Below are positions 7,946 through 17,005 of a DNA stretch of 64,000 nt, one piece after another (positions within the stretch are counted from its first letter, which is position 1; the number at the start of each line of letters is the position of its first letter). Origin of the DNA: Sphingorhabdus sp. EL138 (GTDB taxonomy: Bacteria; Pseudomonadota; Alphaproteobacteria; Sphingomonadales; Sphingomonadaceae); contig NZ_CAMAYF010000006.1 in the NCBI RefSeq assembly GCF_945862485.1, positions 41,688 through 105,687 of the forward strand, given 5' to 3'. Below the pieces are notes generated by a model, which made no database searches, was not told the DNA's origin, and was given only the letters and a program-made list of their open reading frames with translations. A program made the position numbers and the translations under genes.

Positions 7946-9408
7946 GCGCGCGTCGTCTGATCATGGCTGCCTTACTGGCGTCCACCGGATTGGCTGCGCC
8001 GGCCAACGCCGACACTTTGCGTGACGCCTTGGTGTCAGCATATGAAACCAACCCCAATCTAACCGCAGCACGTCAGGGACAGCGCGCAACCAACGAAGGT
8101 GTTCCTTTGGCCAAGGCCAATGGCCGCCCGGACATCACGGTGCAGCCAAACTATGTTGAAAATGTCCTGCAGGACAGCGGCGGATCCGTGGTTCAGGCCC
8201 GTGGCATCAACATTAACGGTACAATTTCCGCGCCCTTATATGCGGGCGGGGGCATTAAAAATGCGGTGCGCGCGGCGGAAAACCGGGTTGAGGCCGGCTT
8301 TGCCAATTTGCGTGGCACCGAAAGCGCCATCTTCTCGGCGGTGGTCGGCGCGTATATGGATGTTATTCGTGATGAATCGATTGTCGATTTGAACCGCGCT
8401 CAGGTTGGCGTGCTGTCGGTAAATCTGGATGCCACGCGTGACCGGTTTGAGATAGGTGACCTGACCCGCACCGATGTTGCGCAATCCGAAGCGCGGCTGG
8501 CGCTGGCAACCAGCAATCTGGAAACAGCGCGCGCCAATCTGATCCGTTCGAAAGAGATTTATATCCAATTGGTCGGGCGTGAACCCGGGCAATTGCAGGC
8601 GCCGCCACCGCTGCCCAATTTGCCATTAACGCCTGACAGCGCGGTAACCGTGGCGCTGGACAGTAATCCGGATTTGATCGCGGCGCGCGAAAGCCGTGAG
8701 GCCGCCCGTTTTGACCGCCGCGCTGCAAATGCATCGCGTCTGCCCACAATAAGCGTCTTTACATCCCCATCTTACTCCAATGCCTTAAATTCGATCTCAT
8801 CGAATATTCCTGGCTTCGTGGCGGACAACAGCGCGCTAAACGCCCAAGCGGGCGTGCGTGCGACTTTGCCCTTGTATCAAGGTGGGCAGCCCGCCGCGCA
8901 AATTCGTCAAGCGCAGGCCCGGCTTGGCCAGGCGCAGGAACTGGAAATCGCCGCGGAGCGTGAAGTGATTGCCCAGACCCGCGCATCTTACGCGAGCTGG
9001 CGGGCAGCGTTGGATGTCATCGCCGCCTCCGAACGCGCAGTGTCCGCAAACGAGTTATCGCTTGAAGGCACCCGCGCCGAAAATGGCGTTGGTAACCGCA
9101 CCATATTGGACATACTGAACGCTGAGCAAGAATTGCTGAACAGCAAGGTTCAACTGGTCGCCGCGCGCCGCAACGCCTATGTCGCCGGTTTCACTTTGTT
9201 GGCCGCGATGGGCAAAGCCGAAGCGCGCGATTTGGGCCTTGAAGGCGGTACATTATACGATCCCGTCGCTGACTATCAAAAGGTTGATGGCGCTTGGAGC
9301 GACTGGTCATCACAGCCGGATCCAGTTACCCAATCGACCCGGACCGTTGACACGGCTGCGCAAAAGGCAGAGATAGAGCCAATTGTTACCGACGGTAGAA
9401 TCCGGTAA
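7942..9408 (+). CDS. tolC: TolC family outer-membrane channel protein
   Basis: 488 residues with a signal peptide (hydrophobic 'LIMAALLASTGLAAPANA') and two repeated TolC/OEP domains rich in coiled-coil helix, including 'NLTAARQGQRATNEG', 'GDLTRTDVAQSEARLALA' and the second-repeat equivalent 'GVGNRTILDILNAEQELL'. It forms the trimeric outer-membrane tunnel of type I secretion and RND efflux. The start is a TTG at 7942 inside a TTGA overlap with the preceding stop; GGAG lies 8 nt before it. ATG 7963 would shorten the signal n-region and has no ribosome-binding site. Translational coupling to the PCMT-like gene is likely. Confidence 0.93.
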   Translation: MSARRLIMAALLASTGLAAPANADTLRDALVSAYETNPNLTAARQGQRATNEGVPLAKANGRPDITVQPNYVENVLQDSGGSVVQARGININGTISAPLYAGGGIKNAVRAAENRVEAGFANLRGTESAIFSAVVGAYMDVIRDESIVDLNRAQVGVLSVNLDATRDRFEIGDLTRTDVAQSEARLALATSNLETARANLIRSKEIYIQLVGREPGQLQAPPPLPNLPLTPDSAVTVALDSNPDLIAARESREAARFDRRAANASRLPTISVFTSPSYSNALNSISSNIPGFVADNSALNAQAGVRATLPLYQGGQPAAQIRQAQARLGQAQELEIAAEREVIAQTRASYASWRAALDVIAASERAVSANELSLEGTRAENGVGNRTILDILNAEQELLNSKVQLVAARRNAYVAGFTLLAAMGKAEARDLGLEGGTLYDPVADYQKVDGAWSDWSSQPDPVTQSTRTVDTAAQKAEIEPIVTDGRIR

Positions 9409-9428
9409 TCTAAGCAAGGGCTGAGAAT

Positions 9429-9845
9429 ATGGCTGACGGCCGGAACGAACCTTCGATGGATGAAATTTTGGCCTCGATCAAACGCATCATCGCCGATGAT
9501 GACCGCAATCGTCCGGTCGCCAAGTCCGCGCCAAAGTCCGCTGCGGCGGATGCCGGGCAAGATGAAGTCCTTGAACTAACCGACACCGATAATAATCCGA
9601 GCAGCAGCGAAGTTTTGCTGGATACCAATAAAGCGCAGAGCCTGCGCCACAGCTTTTCTGCGTTGCAAACCCTTGCTGAACCTGGTGCAGCACCGCAAAT
9701 TGTCCGGTCAGGCGAAACGTCGCTTGAGGCGATGACGCGCGATCTGTTGCGGCCGATGCTGAAAGATTGGCTCGACACCCATTTGCCAGCCATCGTCGAA
9801 GCGATGGTCGAACGCGAAATCACCCGCATCACCAAAAAAAGGTAA
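9429..9845 (+). CDS. PopZ-like DUF2497 polar organising protein
   Basis: 138 residues with the DUF2497/PopZ layout: an N-terminal helix 'EPSMDEILASIKRIIADDD' (about 7-25), a disordered acidic Ala/Asp/Ser-rich middle (about 30-95), and a C-terminal oligomerisation region 'LEAMTRDLLRPMLKDWLD' plus 'LPAIVEAMVEREITRI'. In Caulobacter PopZ (about 177 residues) self-assembles at the cell pole and anchors the parS/ParB complex. This version is shorter, mainly in the linker. It follows tolC by 20 nt with AAGGG ahead of the ATG. Confidence 0.82.
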   Translation: MADGRNEPSMDEILASIKRIIADDDRNRPVAKSAPKSAAADAGQDEVLELTDTDNNPSSSEVLLDTNKAQSLRHSFSALQTLAEPGAAPQIVRSGETSLEAMTRDLLRPMLKDWLDTHLPAIVEAMVEREITRITKKR

Positions 9846-9853
9846 CGAACGCC

Positions 9854-11158
9854 ATGCGCTTTTGGAGCCGTGATGTGGGTTTCGCGCCCGTACTGACATC
9901 ATTGGCGGCGCTTGTAATGAGCATGGCAACGCCACTGCAGGCGTCCGACCTATATGTTGCCACGGGGAAGCTCATTGACGTCCAAGCTGGCATTGTACGC
10001 ACCAATCAATGCATCAGCATCACCAATGACAGGATAACCGCTGTCACACCCTGCGGCGCGACGCCAACGGGCGCGAAACGGCTGGATTGGACGGCGTTCA
10101 CCGTTCTGCCCGGCATGATTGACCTGCACACCCATTTGGCGGACGCCGGACAGAGCGCGGACCTCGCGCTGCCCATCAAAACATCACCTGCGGCGACGGC
10201 ATTGATCGGCGCGCACAATGCCCGGCTGACGTTAGAGTCTGGTTTCACGACAGTCCGCGATGTCGGCACCTATCGGGGACTAACTGATATCGCCTTGCGT
10301 GATGCCATCAACGCTGGACATATGCCCGGGCCACGCATGTTCGTTGCCGGTGCCTATATCACCCTGCCCAAGGGTGGCGGCGAATTGAACGGCGTTGTGC
10401 CCAATGAAGAATTGCCGGCTGACATGCGGCTTGGCATTGCCAGCACGCCCGAAGAAGCCGCAGCGAAGACAGCATTTCTTATCGAGCAAGGCGCTGACTT
10501 TATTAAAACCATCGCTACCGGCGCGGTGCTTGCCATCGGCACCGAGCCTGGCGAGCCGGAGCTGAGCGAAGTGCAACTGCGCGCGGTCGTGCAAACCGCA
10601 AAGGCAAAGGGCAAATTCGTCACCGCACATGCCCATGGCGCGATTGGCATTAAAAACGCGATCCGCGCAGGCGTCCGTTCCATCGAACATGCCAGCCTGA
10701 TTGACGATGAAGCACTGGCTATGGTGAAAGCCAGCGGCACCTGGCTGGTGATGGATATTTATAATGGCGATTATATTGACGACATCGGGACGCGCGAGAA
10801 ATGGCCTGAGGAATATCTCCGTAAAAACCGCGAGACCACCGATGTACAGCGGGCCCGCTTTACCCAGGCCGTCAAAATGGGCGTCAATATTGCGTATGGC
10901 ACCGACAGCGGCGTCTATCCGCACGGCCAAAATGGTCGGCAATTTGCCTATATGGTCCGTTACGGCATGACCCCGATGCAGGCCATTCAAAGCGCCACAA
11001 TCCGCGCAGCAGAATTATTGGGTAAGGACAAGGAGCTAGGCAGCATCGCACCCGGGCGCTTTGCCGATCTTGTGGCGGTGGATGGCGACCCGCTTGCCGA
11101 TATCCATATATTGGAAAATGTTGCCCATGTGATGAAGGGTGGAAACACCGTGCGCTAA
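9854..11158 (+). CDS. Exported metal-dependent amidohydrolase
   Basis: 434 residues. An N-terminal signal peptide ('VLTSLAALVMSMATPLQA') precedes an amidohydrolase-superfamily TIM barrel. Metal ligands appear as 'DLHTHLADAG' near residue 95, 'FIKTIATGA' with the bridging Lys, 'TAHAHG', 'IEHASL' and the late Asp in 'YGTDSGVYPHG'. 'GSIAPGRFADLVAVDGDPL' closes the beta-sandwich subdomain. This matches the imidazolonepropionase-like/Xaa-Pro dipeptidase group of exported amidohydrolases; the substrate is unknown. The ATG at 9854 is chosen because the signal peptide begins there; a longer upstream reading would overlap the DUF2497 gene in another frame. Confidence 0.85.
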   Translation: MRFWSRDVGFAPVLTSLAALVMSMATPLQASDLYVATGKLIDVQAGIVRTNQCISITNDRITAVTPCGATPTGAKRLDWTAFTVLPGMIDLHTHLADAGQSADLALPIKTSPAATALIGAHNARLTLESGFTTVRDVGTYRGLTDIALRDAINAGHMPGPRMFVAGAYITLPKGGGELNGVVPNEELPADMRLGIASTPEEAAAKTAFLIEQGADFIKTIATGAVLAIGTEPGEPELSEVQLRAVVQTAKAKGKFVTAHAHGAIGIKNAIRAGVRSIEHASLIDDEALAMVKASGTWLVMDIYNGDYIDDIGTREKWPEEYLRKNRETTDVQRARFTQAVKMGVNIAYGTDSGVYPHGQNGRQFAYMVRYGMTPMQAIQSATIRAAELLGKDKELGSIAPGRFADLVAVDGDPLADIHILENVAHVMKGGNTVR

Positions 11159-11301
11159 ATGTCCGGCGCACGCGGGGCTAAACTTCTTGCTTGCCTGCTG
11201 TGCGCTGACTAGCGTGATGCCCATGACGTCTTTCGAAAATGAGTGACCGGCGAGATAGGCAATGGCCTGCGCTGGTGCGACGAATAGGTTGGGGGGGAAA
11301 T

Positions 11302-12684
11302 ATGACGGACATTGCACATAATGTGGCAACCGAAACCAATGGCGGCGTGGAGCTGTCGCGCAGCTTGAAGTCCCGCCATGTTTCGATGATCGCCATTGGC
11401 GGCATCATTGGTGCGGGGCTGTTCGTCGGCTCCTCCACCACAATCAGCCAGGCCGGACCCGCCGCCGTCTTCTCCTTTGCCATTGCAGGATTCATCATTT
11501 TACTGGTCATGCGCATGATCTCCGAAATGGCAATAGCCGTTGACGGTGTGCAAACCTTCCCGGACTTTGCACGCGCTGGGCTGGGCCATTTGGCGGGCTT
11601 TATGTCCGGCTGGCTTTATTGGTATTTCTGGGTCGTGGTTGTCGCGATTGAGGCGATTGCTGGCGCGCAAATATTACATGGCTGGTTTCCTGCCGTGCCC
11701 GAACTTGGCATCGGCATTGCTCTGATGGCGATTTTGACCGCGGTAAACCTAATGTCGGCGCGCGCTTATGGTGAGTTTGAATTCTGGTTTTCGTCGATCA
11801 AAGTCGCCGCGATCATTGTGTTCATTCTAATCTGCGCCGCATGGGCCTTTGGCCTAACCTCCGGTAGCGGCGCGACCTTTGGCAATTTGACGGCGCATGA
11901 CGGCTTTGTTCCCAATGGCTGGGGCGTTGTGCTGGCGGCAGCCACCTCGACCATATTCAGCCTTGTTGGCGCCGAAATCGCGACCATCGCAGCTGCCGAA
12001 TCCGAAGAGCCTTCCAAGGTCATCGGCCGCATGACCGTGTCGGTCACGATGCGTATCCTTATCTTCTATGTGCTGTCCATCTTCCTCATCGTATCCATAG
12101 TGCCCTGGACCGAGATCGTACCCAAGGTGTCGCCCTTTGCCACCACGCTTGCCTATATGGGCTTACCGGCGGGTCAATTGATTATGGAGGCTGTGGTTTT
12201 GGTCGCCGTGCTATCATGTCTGAACTCCGGCCTATATGTCACCTCACGCGCTTTGTTCGGCCTCGCAAAGCATAAGGACGCGCCGCAGTGGCTGGTGCAG
12301 GTCAACAATCGCAAAGTGCCGGCGCGTGCCATCTTGATCGCCAGCCTATTTAGCTATGTCGCGCTCGCCGCCGACGCGGTATCACGCGATGTGGTGTTCA
12401 GCTTCCTGATCAATAGCTGCGGCGTGACCATGCTTCTTCTGTATCTTATGACATCTGGCGCACAGCTGAAGCTGCGCCGTAAATATGAGGCGGAGGCCAC
12501 AGAACGGCTACAAATCAAAATGTGGTTTCACCCCTTTGGCACTTATATCGCGATGGCGGCGATGTTGGTCATCTTGGTCGCAAAGGGCCTAGATCCAGCC
12601 GCGTCGCAGGAATTGTGGTTGAGCCTGCTCGTCGCAGGCGGCTTTGCTGCGGCCTTCTTTATTTTCAGGCGTCGGGTGGCGTAA
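11302..12684 (+). CDS. APC-superfamily amino acid permease (GabP/AAT type)
   Basis: 460 residues with about 12 hydrophobic segments. The first carries the family motif 'MIAIGGIIGAGLFVGSS', the unwound Gly-rich helix that binds the substrate carboxylate. 'FTVGG'-type fold breaks are absent, but 'VGAEIATIAAAESEEP' matches the AAT-family helix 6 region. The C-terminal end 'FFIFRRRVA' is cytoplasmic and positive. The family imports amino acids or GABA by proton symport; specificity is not readable. The start at 11302 follows a G-rich site (GGGGGGGAAA); an upstream in-frame start at 11239 would add 21 residues without homology. Confidence 0.85.
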   Translation: MTDIAHNVATETNGGVELSRSLKSRHVSMIAIGGIIGAGLFVGSSTTISQAGPAAVFSFAIAGFIILLVMRMISEMAIAVDGVQTFPDFARAGLGHLAGFMSGWLYWYFWVVVVAIEAIAGAQILHGWFPAVPELGIGIALMAILTAVNLMSARAYGEFEFWFSSIKVAAIIVFILICAAWAFGLTSGSGATFGNLTAHDGFVPNGWGVVLAAATSTIFSLVGAEIATIAAAESEEPSKVIGRMTVSVTMRILIFYVLSIFLIVSIVPWTEIVPKVSPFATTLAYMGLPAGQLIMEAVVLVAVLSCLNSGLYVTSRALFGLAKHKDAPQWLVQVNNRKVPARAILIASLFSYVALAADAVSRDVVFSFLINSCGVTMLLLYLMTSGAQLKLRRKYEAEATERLQIKMWFHPFGTYIAMAAMLVILVAKGLDPAASQELWLSLLVAGGFAAAFFIFRRRVA

Positions 12685-12690
12685 CCGCAC

Positions 12691-12716
12691 CCGTCATCTT
12701 GAACTTGTTTTGGTAG
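12691..12716. repeat. Degenerate dispersed intergenic repeat (CGTCATcCTGAACTTGTTT type)
   Basis: The stretch CCGTCATCTTGAACTTGTTT resembles the dispersed palindromic element common in alphaproteobacterial intergenic DNA (CGTCATCCTGAACTTGTTTCAGGA). The second arm is eroded here. It lies between the permease stop and valS. Confidence 0.35.
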
Positions 12717-12768
12717 GACGCGCCGTGAGGGTTTCCCTTTCTGGCTAGGCTCGTTATGGCACACAGCC

Positions 12769-15474
12769 ATGACTATCGATAAGACTTTCGACCCCGCCGC
12801 GATTGAGGCGAAATGGTATGCGCATTGGGAATCCACGGGCGCATTTCGTCCTGATCGCCCCCATGCCGAGCCGTATACAATCGTCAACCCGCCGCCCAAT
12901 GTGACGGGCAGCCTGCACATCGGCCATGCGCTCGACAACACCTTGCAGGATATCCTCATTCGCCACGCGCGTTTGCAGGGCAAGGATGCGTTATGGGTCG
13001 TCGGCACAGACCATGCGGGCATTGCGACACAGATGGTCGTCGAACGTCAGCTCAATGCCCAAGGGCAAAAGCGCACCGATTTCACCCGCGACGAATTTGT
13101 CGCCAAGGTGTGGGAATGGAAGGCGGAAAGTGGCGGCGAGATTACTGGCCAGTTGCGCCGTCTTGGCTGTTCCATGGATTGGGAAAATGAACGCTTCACC
13201 ATGGATGAAGGCTTTTCAAAGGCTGTCATCAAGGTGTTTGTCGATCTTTACAACCAGGGACTGCTCTACCGCGACAAGCGCCTCGTCAATTGGGACCCCG
13301 GCCTGAAAACCGCGATTTCGGATCTTGAGGTCGAAACCCGCGAGATCAATGGCAAATTTTGGCATTTCAAATATCCGTTGGAGGATGGCAGCGGCTTCAT
13401 AAGCGTTGCCACCACGCGCCCGGAAACGATGCTGGCCGATATGGCCGTCGCGGTGAACCTGTCGGATGAACGTTATGCGCATCTGGTGGGCAAAAATGTC
13501 CGCTTGCCCATCACGGGCCGTTTGATTCCCATTGTCACGGACGAACATGCCGACCCCGAATTGGGTTCCGGCGCCGTGAAAATCACACCGGGACATGATT
13601 TCAACGACTTTGAAGTTGGCAAGCGCGCCGGTTTCAAGGCAAGCGATATGTTCAACATGCTCGACGGCGAAGGCCGCGTTGTGCAGACCGCCGATGGACG
13701 TATTCCAGCCGAATATATCGGACAATATCGCTTTGGGATTGAAGGCGAACCAACCAACGCCCGCAAGATGGTGGTCGAGGCGATGGACGCTTTGGGGCTG
13801 CTCGAAAAGGTCGAAGACCGCGTCATCCAAACCCCCTTTGGCGACCGGTCAGGTCAAGTGATTGAGCCTTGGTTGACCGACCAATGGTATGTCGACGCCG
13901 AAACACTTGCCAAGCCAGCCATCGAAGCCGCGCGCAAAGGCAAGGCCAATGGCGGTTTCGACATCGTGCCGAAGTCTTGGGAAAAAACCTATTTCAACTG
14001 GATGGAGAATATCCAGCCATGGTGCGTCTCCCGCCAGCTGTGGTGGGGGCACCAGATACCAGCGTGGTTTGCCGCCGACGGCACATGCTATGTCGCCGAA
14101 ACCGAAGAGGCCGCGCAGGCGCTTGCAGGCGCGGGCGTCGAACTGACGCGCGACCCCGACGTCCTCGACACATGGTTCTCGTCTGCGCTTTGGCCGTTTG
14201 GCACTTTGGGTTGGCCGGACGATGCGGGCGCGGATTCTCAAACCATGCTCAACCGCCATTATCCCAATGATGTGCTGATTTCAGGTTTTGACATATTGTT
14301 TTTCTGGGATGCGCGGATGGCGATGCAGGGCATTCACTTCATGAAAGAAGTGCCTTGGAAAACGCTCTATCTGCACGGCCTTGTCCGCGCGGCGGATGGC
14401 AGCAAAATGTCGAAGTCAAAGGGCAATACGGTCGACCCGTTGGGCCTGATTGACCAATATGGCGCGGATGCCCTGCGCTTCTTCATGGCGGCTATGGAAA
14501 GCCAAGGCCGCGACATTAAAATGGATGAAAGTCGTGTCGCCGGTTACCGCAATTTCGCGACGAAGCTGTGGAACGCAGCCCGTTTTGCGCAATCCAACGG
14601 CATCGGCGGATCGCACAGCGTGCATGCGCCAAAGGCCGAATTGGCAGTCAACCGCTGGATCATTGGCGAAGTTGTCAGCACCGTCCAAAAGCTGAACAAA
14701 GCGTTTGCCGAATTCCGTTTCGACGGCATGGCCGATGTGCTGTACCACATGGTGTTCGACCAGTTTTGTGACTGGTATCTCGAACTGATCAAGCCAGCTT
14801 TCGTAGACGGCGAAAAAGGCGAGATGGATGCGGAATCCAAAATCGTCGCTGGCTGGGCGCTCGACCAGATTTTGGTGATGCTCCACCCCTTCATGCCGTT
14901 CATTACCGAAGAATTATGGCACGCTTTGTCCGACCCCGCGACACCGCGCGGCTATGACATCATTCACGCCCAATGGCCGGAACCAAATGCCACTGTTGAT
15001 GCAGGGGCGGTTGCCGAAATCTATTGGGTCATCGACACGATCAGCAAAACCCGTTCCTTCAAGGCGGAGTTGAATATCGCGCCAGGCACACGCCTGACCG
15101 CGAATATTGCCGGCCCACAGACCGCCACGATTGCCATAATCGAGCGTCAGGGGGCAGCCTTGTCACGGCTCGGTCGCATCGACGATTTTGTCTTTGCGCC
15201 CGTTGCAACAAACAATGTCGCACAAATCATTGTGGGCGACGACACCATCGTTTTCGCGCTTGATGGTATCATCGACCTCGACGCCGAGCGCAGCCGGATC
15301 AGCAAAGCCATTGAGGCAGCCACCAAAGAGCGTGATGCGCTAGCGGGGCGTTTGGCCAATGCGGCGTTTGTGGAAAAGGCCAAGCCCGAAGCCGTGGAAA
15401 AGGCGCGTGCGGACCATGCCGAGAAAGCTGCCGAGGCCGAGCGGCTGACTGCGGCGTTAAAGCGGTTGGGATGA
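12769..15474 (+). CDS. valS: Valyl-tRNA synthetase
   Basis: 901 residues, a normal ValRS length. The class I HIGH motif appears as '[18 protein letters not shown]' (about 43-60) and the KMSKS loop as '[17 protein letters not shown]' (about 543-559). Between them are the editing (CP1) domain with '[16 protein letters not shown]' and '[16 protein letters not shown]'. The C-terminus is the ValRS coiled-coil arm ('[21 protein letters not shown]'). It charges tRNA-Val in the cytoplasm. The start '[20 protein letters not shown]' is typical. The DUF2497 gene lies two genes upstream. Confidence 0.98.
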   Translation: MTIDKTFDPAAIEAKWYAHWESTGAFRPDRPHAEPYTIVNPPPNVTGSLHIGHALDNTLQDILIRHARLQGKDALWVVGTDHAGIATQMVVERQLNAQGQKRTDFTRDEFVAKVWEWKAESGGEITGQLRRLGCSMDWENERFTMDEGFSKAVIKVFVDLYNQGLLYRDKRLVNWDPGLKTAISDLEVETREINGKFWHFKYPLEDGSGFISVATTRPETMLADMAVAVNLSDERYAHLVGKNVRLPITGRLIPIVTDEHADPELGSGAVKITPGHDFNDFEVGKRAGFKASDMFNMLDGEGRVVQTADGRIPAEYIGQYRFGIEGEPTNARKMVVEAMDALGLLEKVEDRVIQTPFGDRSGQVIEPWLTDQWYVDAETLAKPAIEAARKGKANGGFDIVPKSWEKTYFNWMENIQPWCVSRQLWWGHQIPAWFAADGTCYVAETEEAAQALAGAGVELTRDPDVLDTWFSSALWPFGTLGWPDDAGADSQTMLNRHYPNDVLISGFDILFFWDARMAMQGIHFMKEVPWKTLYLHGLVRAADGSKMSKSKGNTVDPLGLIDQYGADALRFFMAAMESQGRDIKMDESRVAGYRNFATKLWNAARFAQSNGIGGSHSVHAPKAELAVNRWIIGEVVSTVQKLNKAFAEFRFDGMADVLYHMVFDQFCDWYLELIKPAFVDGEKGEMDAESKIVAGWALDQILVMLHPFMPFITEELWHALSDPATPRGYDIIHAQWPEPNATVDAGAVAEIYWVIDTISKTRSFKAELNIAPGTRLTANIAGPQTATIAIIERQGAALSRLGRIDDFVFAPVATNNVAQIIVGDDTIVFALDGIIDLDAERSRISKAIEAATKERDALAGRLANAAFVEKAKPEAVEKARADHAEKAAEAERLTAALKRLG

Positions 15475-15553
15475 CTGCCATCCAAACCACTAACCAAAAA
15501 GGTATTTCAGCATAGCTACGCCCGCCCATCAACGCGACCTGACCATTGGTCCA

Positions 15554-16921
15554 GTGGCCAAGACCTTGTTCCTGTTCGCGCTGCCGTCGCTTGGCGTGAA
15601 CATTCTCCAGTCGCTGAACCATTCGGTTAATTCGGTGTGGATCGGTCAATTTTTGGGTGAGGAGGCGCTGGCTGCGTCGGCCAATGCAGGGCTCATCATG
15701 TTTTTGATGTTATCCACTTTGTTCGGCTTCACCATGGCGACGACCATTTTGATTGGCCAGAATATGGGCCGCCGCGACGTCGAATCTGTCCGCCGTATCA
15801 TGGGTACCGCATTCGGCATTTTCCTTGCAGCTGGCCTTGTCACTGCGGCGGCTGGCTGGATCTTTGCGCCCCACATGCTGCGCCTGATGGCAACACCGGA
15901 AACAGTCTATCCGCTCGCACTTGCATATTTACGCGTCATCTTTCTGTCGATGCCAGCCTCATTCGTCATGGTGCTTGTTGCGTCATCCCTGCGCGGTGTG
16001 GGGGATTCGGTGACGCCATTTTGGAACACGGTGCTGAACGTGGTGCTCGACATCATCTTAAACCCGATTTTCATCTTGGGCTTTGGCCCCATACCCGCAA
16101 TGGGTATCGCTGGATCGGCACTGGCGACCATCCTTGCCGGCCTGATTAGCTTGGGCCTGCTGCTGCGCAAGGTCTATGCGCTTGACCTGACCATCCGCCT
16201 GCGCGGGCATGAGTTGAAATGGCTTCAGCCAGATGCGCGGTTCTTGAAACCGATTGCGCGCATGGGCCTGCCGATGGGCCTGTCGATGATCATCATGTCG
16301 GGCTCTGCTGTGGTGATGATTGGCCTCGTCAATCGGGAGGGCGTAAATACAACTGCGGCATTTGGCGTGATGAACCAGCTTTGGAGCTATGTGCAGATGC
16401 CAGCGGTCGCCGTGGGCAGCGCCGTCAGCGCGATGGTCGCGCAGAATATCGGCGCCAATAAATGGGACCGCGTTGGCCGCGTCGTGTGGTCGGGGATTGG
16501 GATTAACCTGCTATTGGCAGGGGTGTTGATCTTACTCATGACCTTGTTTGCTACGCCATTGCTTGGCCTGTTCCTGCCAAGCGGCAGCCCCGCCATCGAT
16601 ATCGCTATTCACATCAACCATATCATTGGGTGGACCTTCGTCCTGATGGGCGTGTCGGTTGTTGTGACCTTTGCCGTGCGTGCAAATGGCGCCGTGCTTG
16701 CGCCGCTCCTTATTCTGATATTCAGCGCCGTTTTGGTGCGTTTCAGCTTCGGCTTCGGCCTATACGACCGTTTTGGCGCGGATGCCATTTGGGGGTCATT
16801 TGTCGCGACCGCGATTGCATCCTGCATCCTGTCGATTGCCTATTATCTGCATGGCGGCTGGAAAAAGGCCAAGGCGATGCCATCTATGGGGGCGGGCCCC
16901 ATGCAACTGGGGTCTGAATAA
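15554..16921 (+). CDS. MATE family multidrug/Na+ efflux transporter
   Basis: 455 residues from GTG 15554, with 12 hydrophobic segments and the two-bundle MATE layout ('ALPSLGVNILQSLNHSVNSV' in helix 1, 'TTILIGQNMGRRD' after helix 2, and its repeat 'AVSAMVAQNIGANKWDR'). It exports cationic compounds by Na+ or H+ antiport. The GTG is probably not the true start: the conserved N-terminal 'RDLTIGPV' segment is encoded in the same frame just before it, and the only start-like codon behind an AAAAAGG site is ATA at 15512. The in-frame stop TAA is at 15491, so no ATG/GTG/TTG is available upstream. Confidence 0.9.
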   Translation: MAKTLFLFALPSLGVNILQSLNHSVNSVWIGQFLGEEALAASANAGLIMFLMLSTLFGFTMATTILIGQNMGRRDVESVRRIMGTAFGIFLAAGLVTAAAGWIFAPHMLRLMATPETVYPLALAYLRVIFLSMPASFVMVLVASSLRGVGDSVTPFWNTVLNVVLDIILNPIFILGFGPIPAMGIAGSALATILAGLISLGLLLRKVYALDLTIRLRGHELKWLQPDARFLKPIARMGLPMGLSMIIMSGSAVVMIGLVNREGVNTTAAFGVMNQLWSYVQMPAVAVGSAVSAMVAQNIGANKWDRVGRVVWSGIGINLLLAGVLILLMTLFATPLLGLFLPSGSPAIDIAIHINHIIGWTFVLMGVSVVVTFAVRANGAVLAPLLILIFSAVLVRFSFGFGLYDRFGADAIWGSFVATAIASCILSIAYYLHGGWKKAKAMPSMGAGPMQLGSE

Positions 16922-17005
16922 TCCGCTGTCCTATATAGAGTGCATTGTGCCATTAAGCTTTACATGAAACGCAACGCCACCCTGTCGCCAGAATTTACGA
17001 GGCCT

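Noticed and set aside
10280..10990. A 236-residue frame on minus within the amidohydrolase gene
   Set aside because: The plus-strand gene has clear metal-site motifs; this frame is an antisense shadow with no ribosome-binding site or family.
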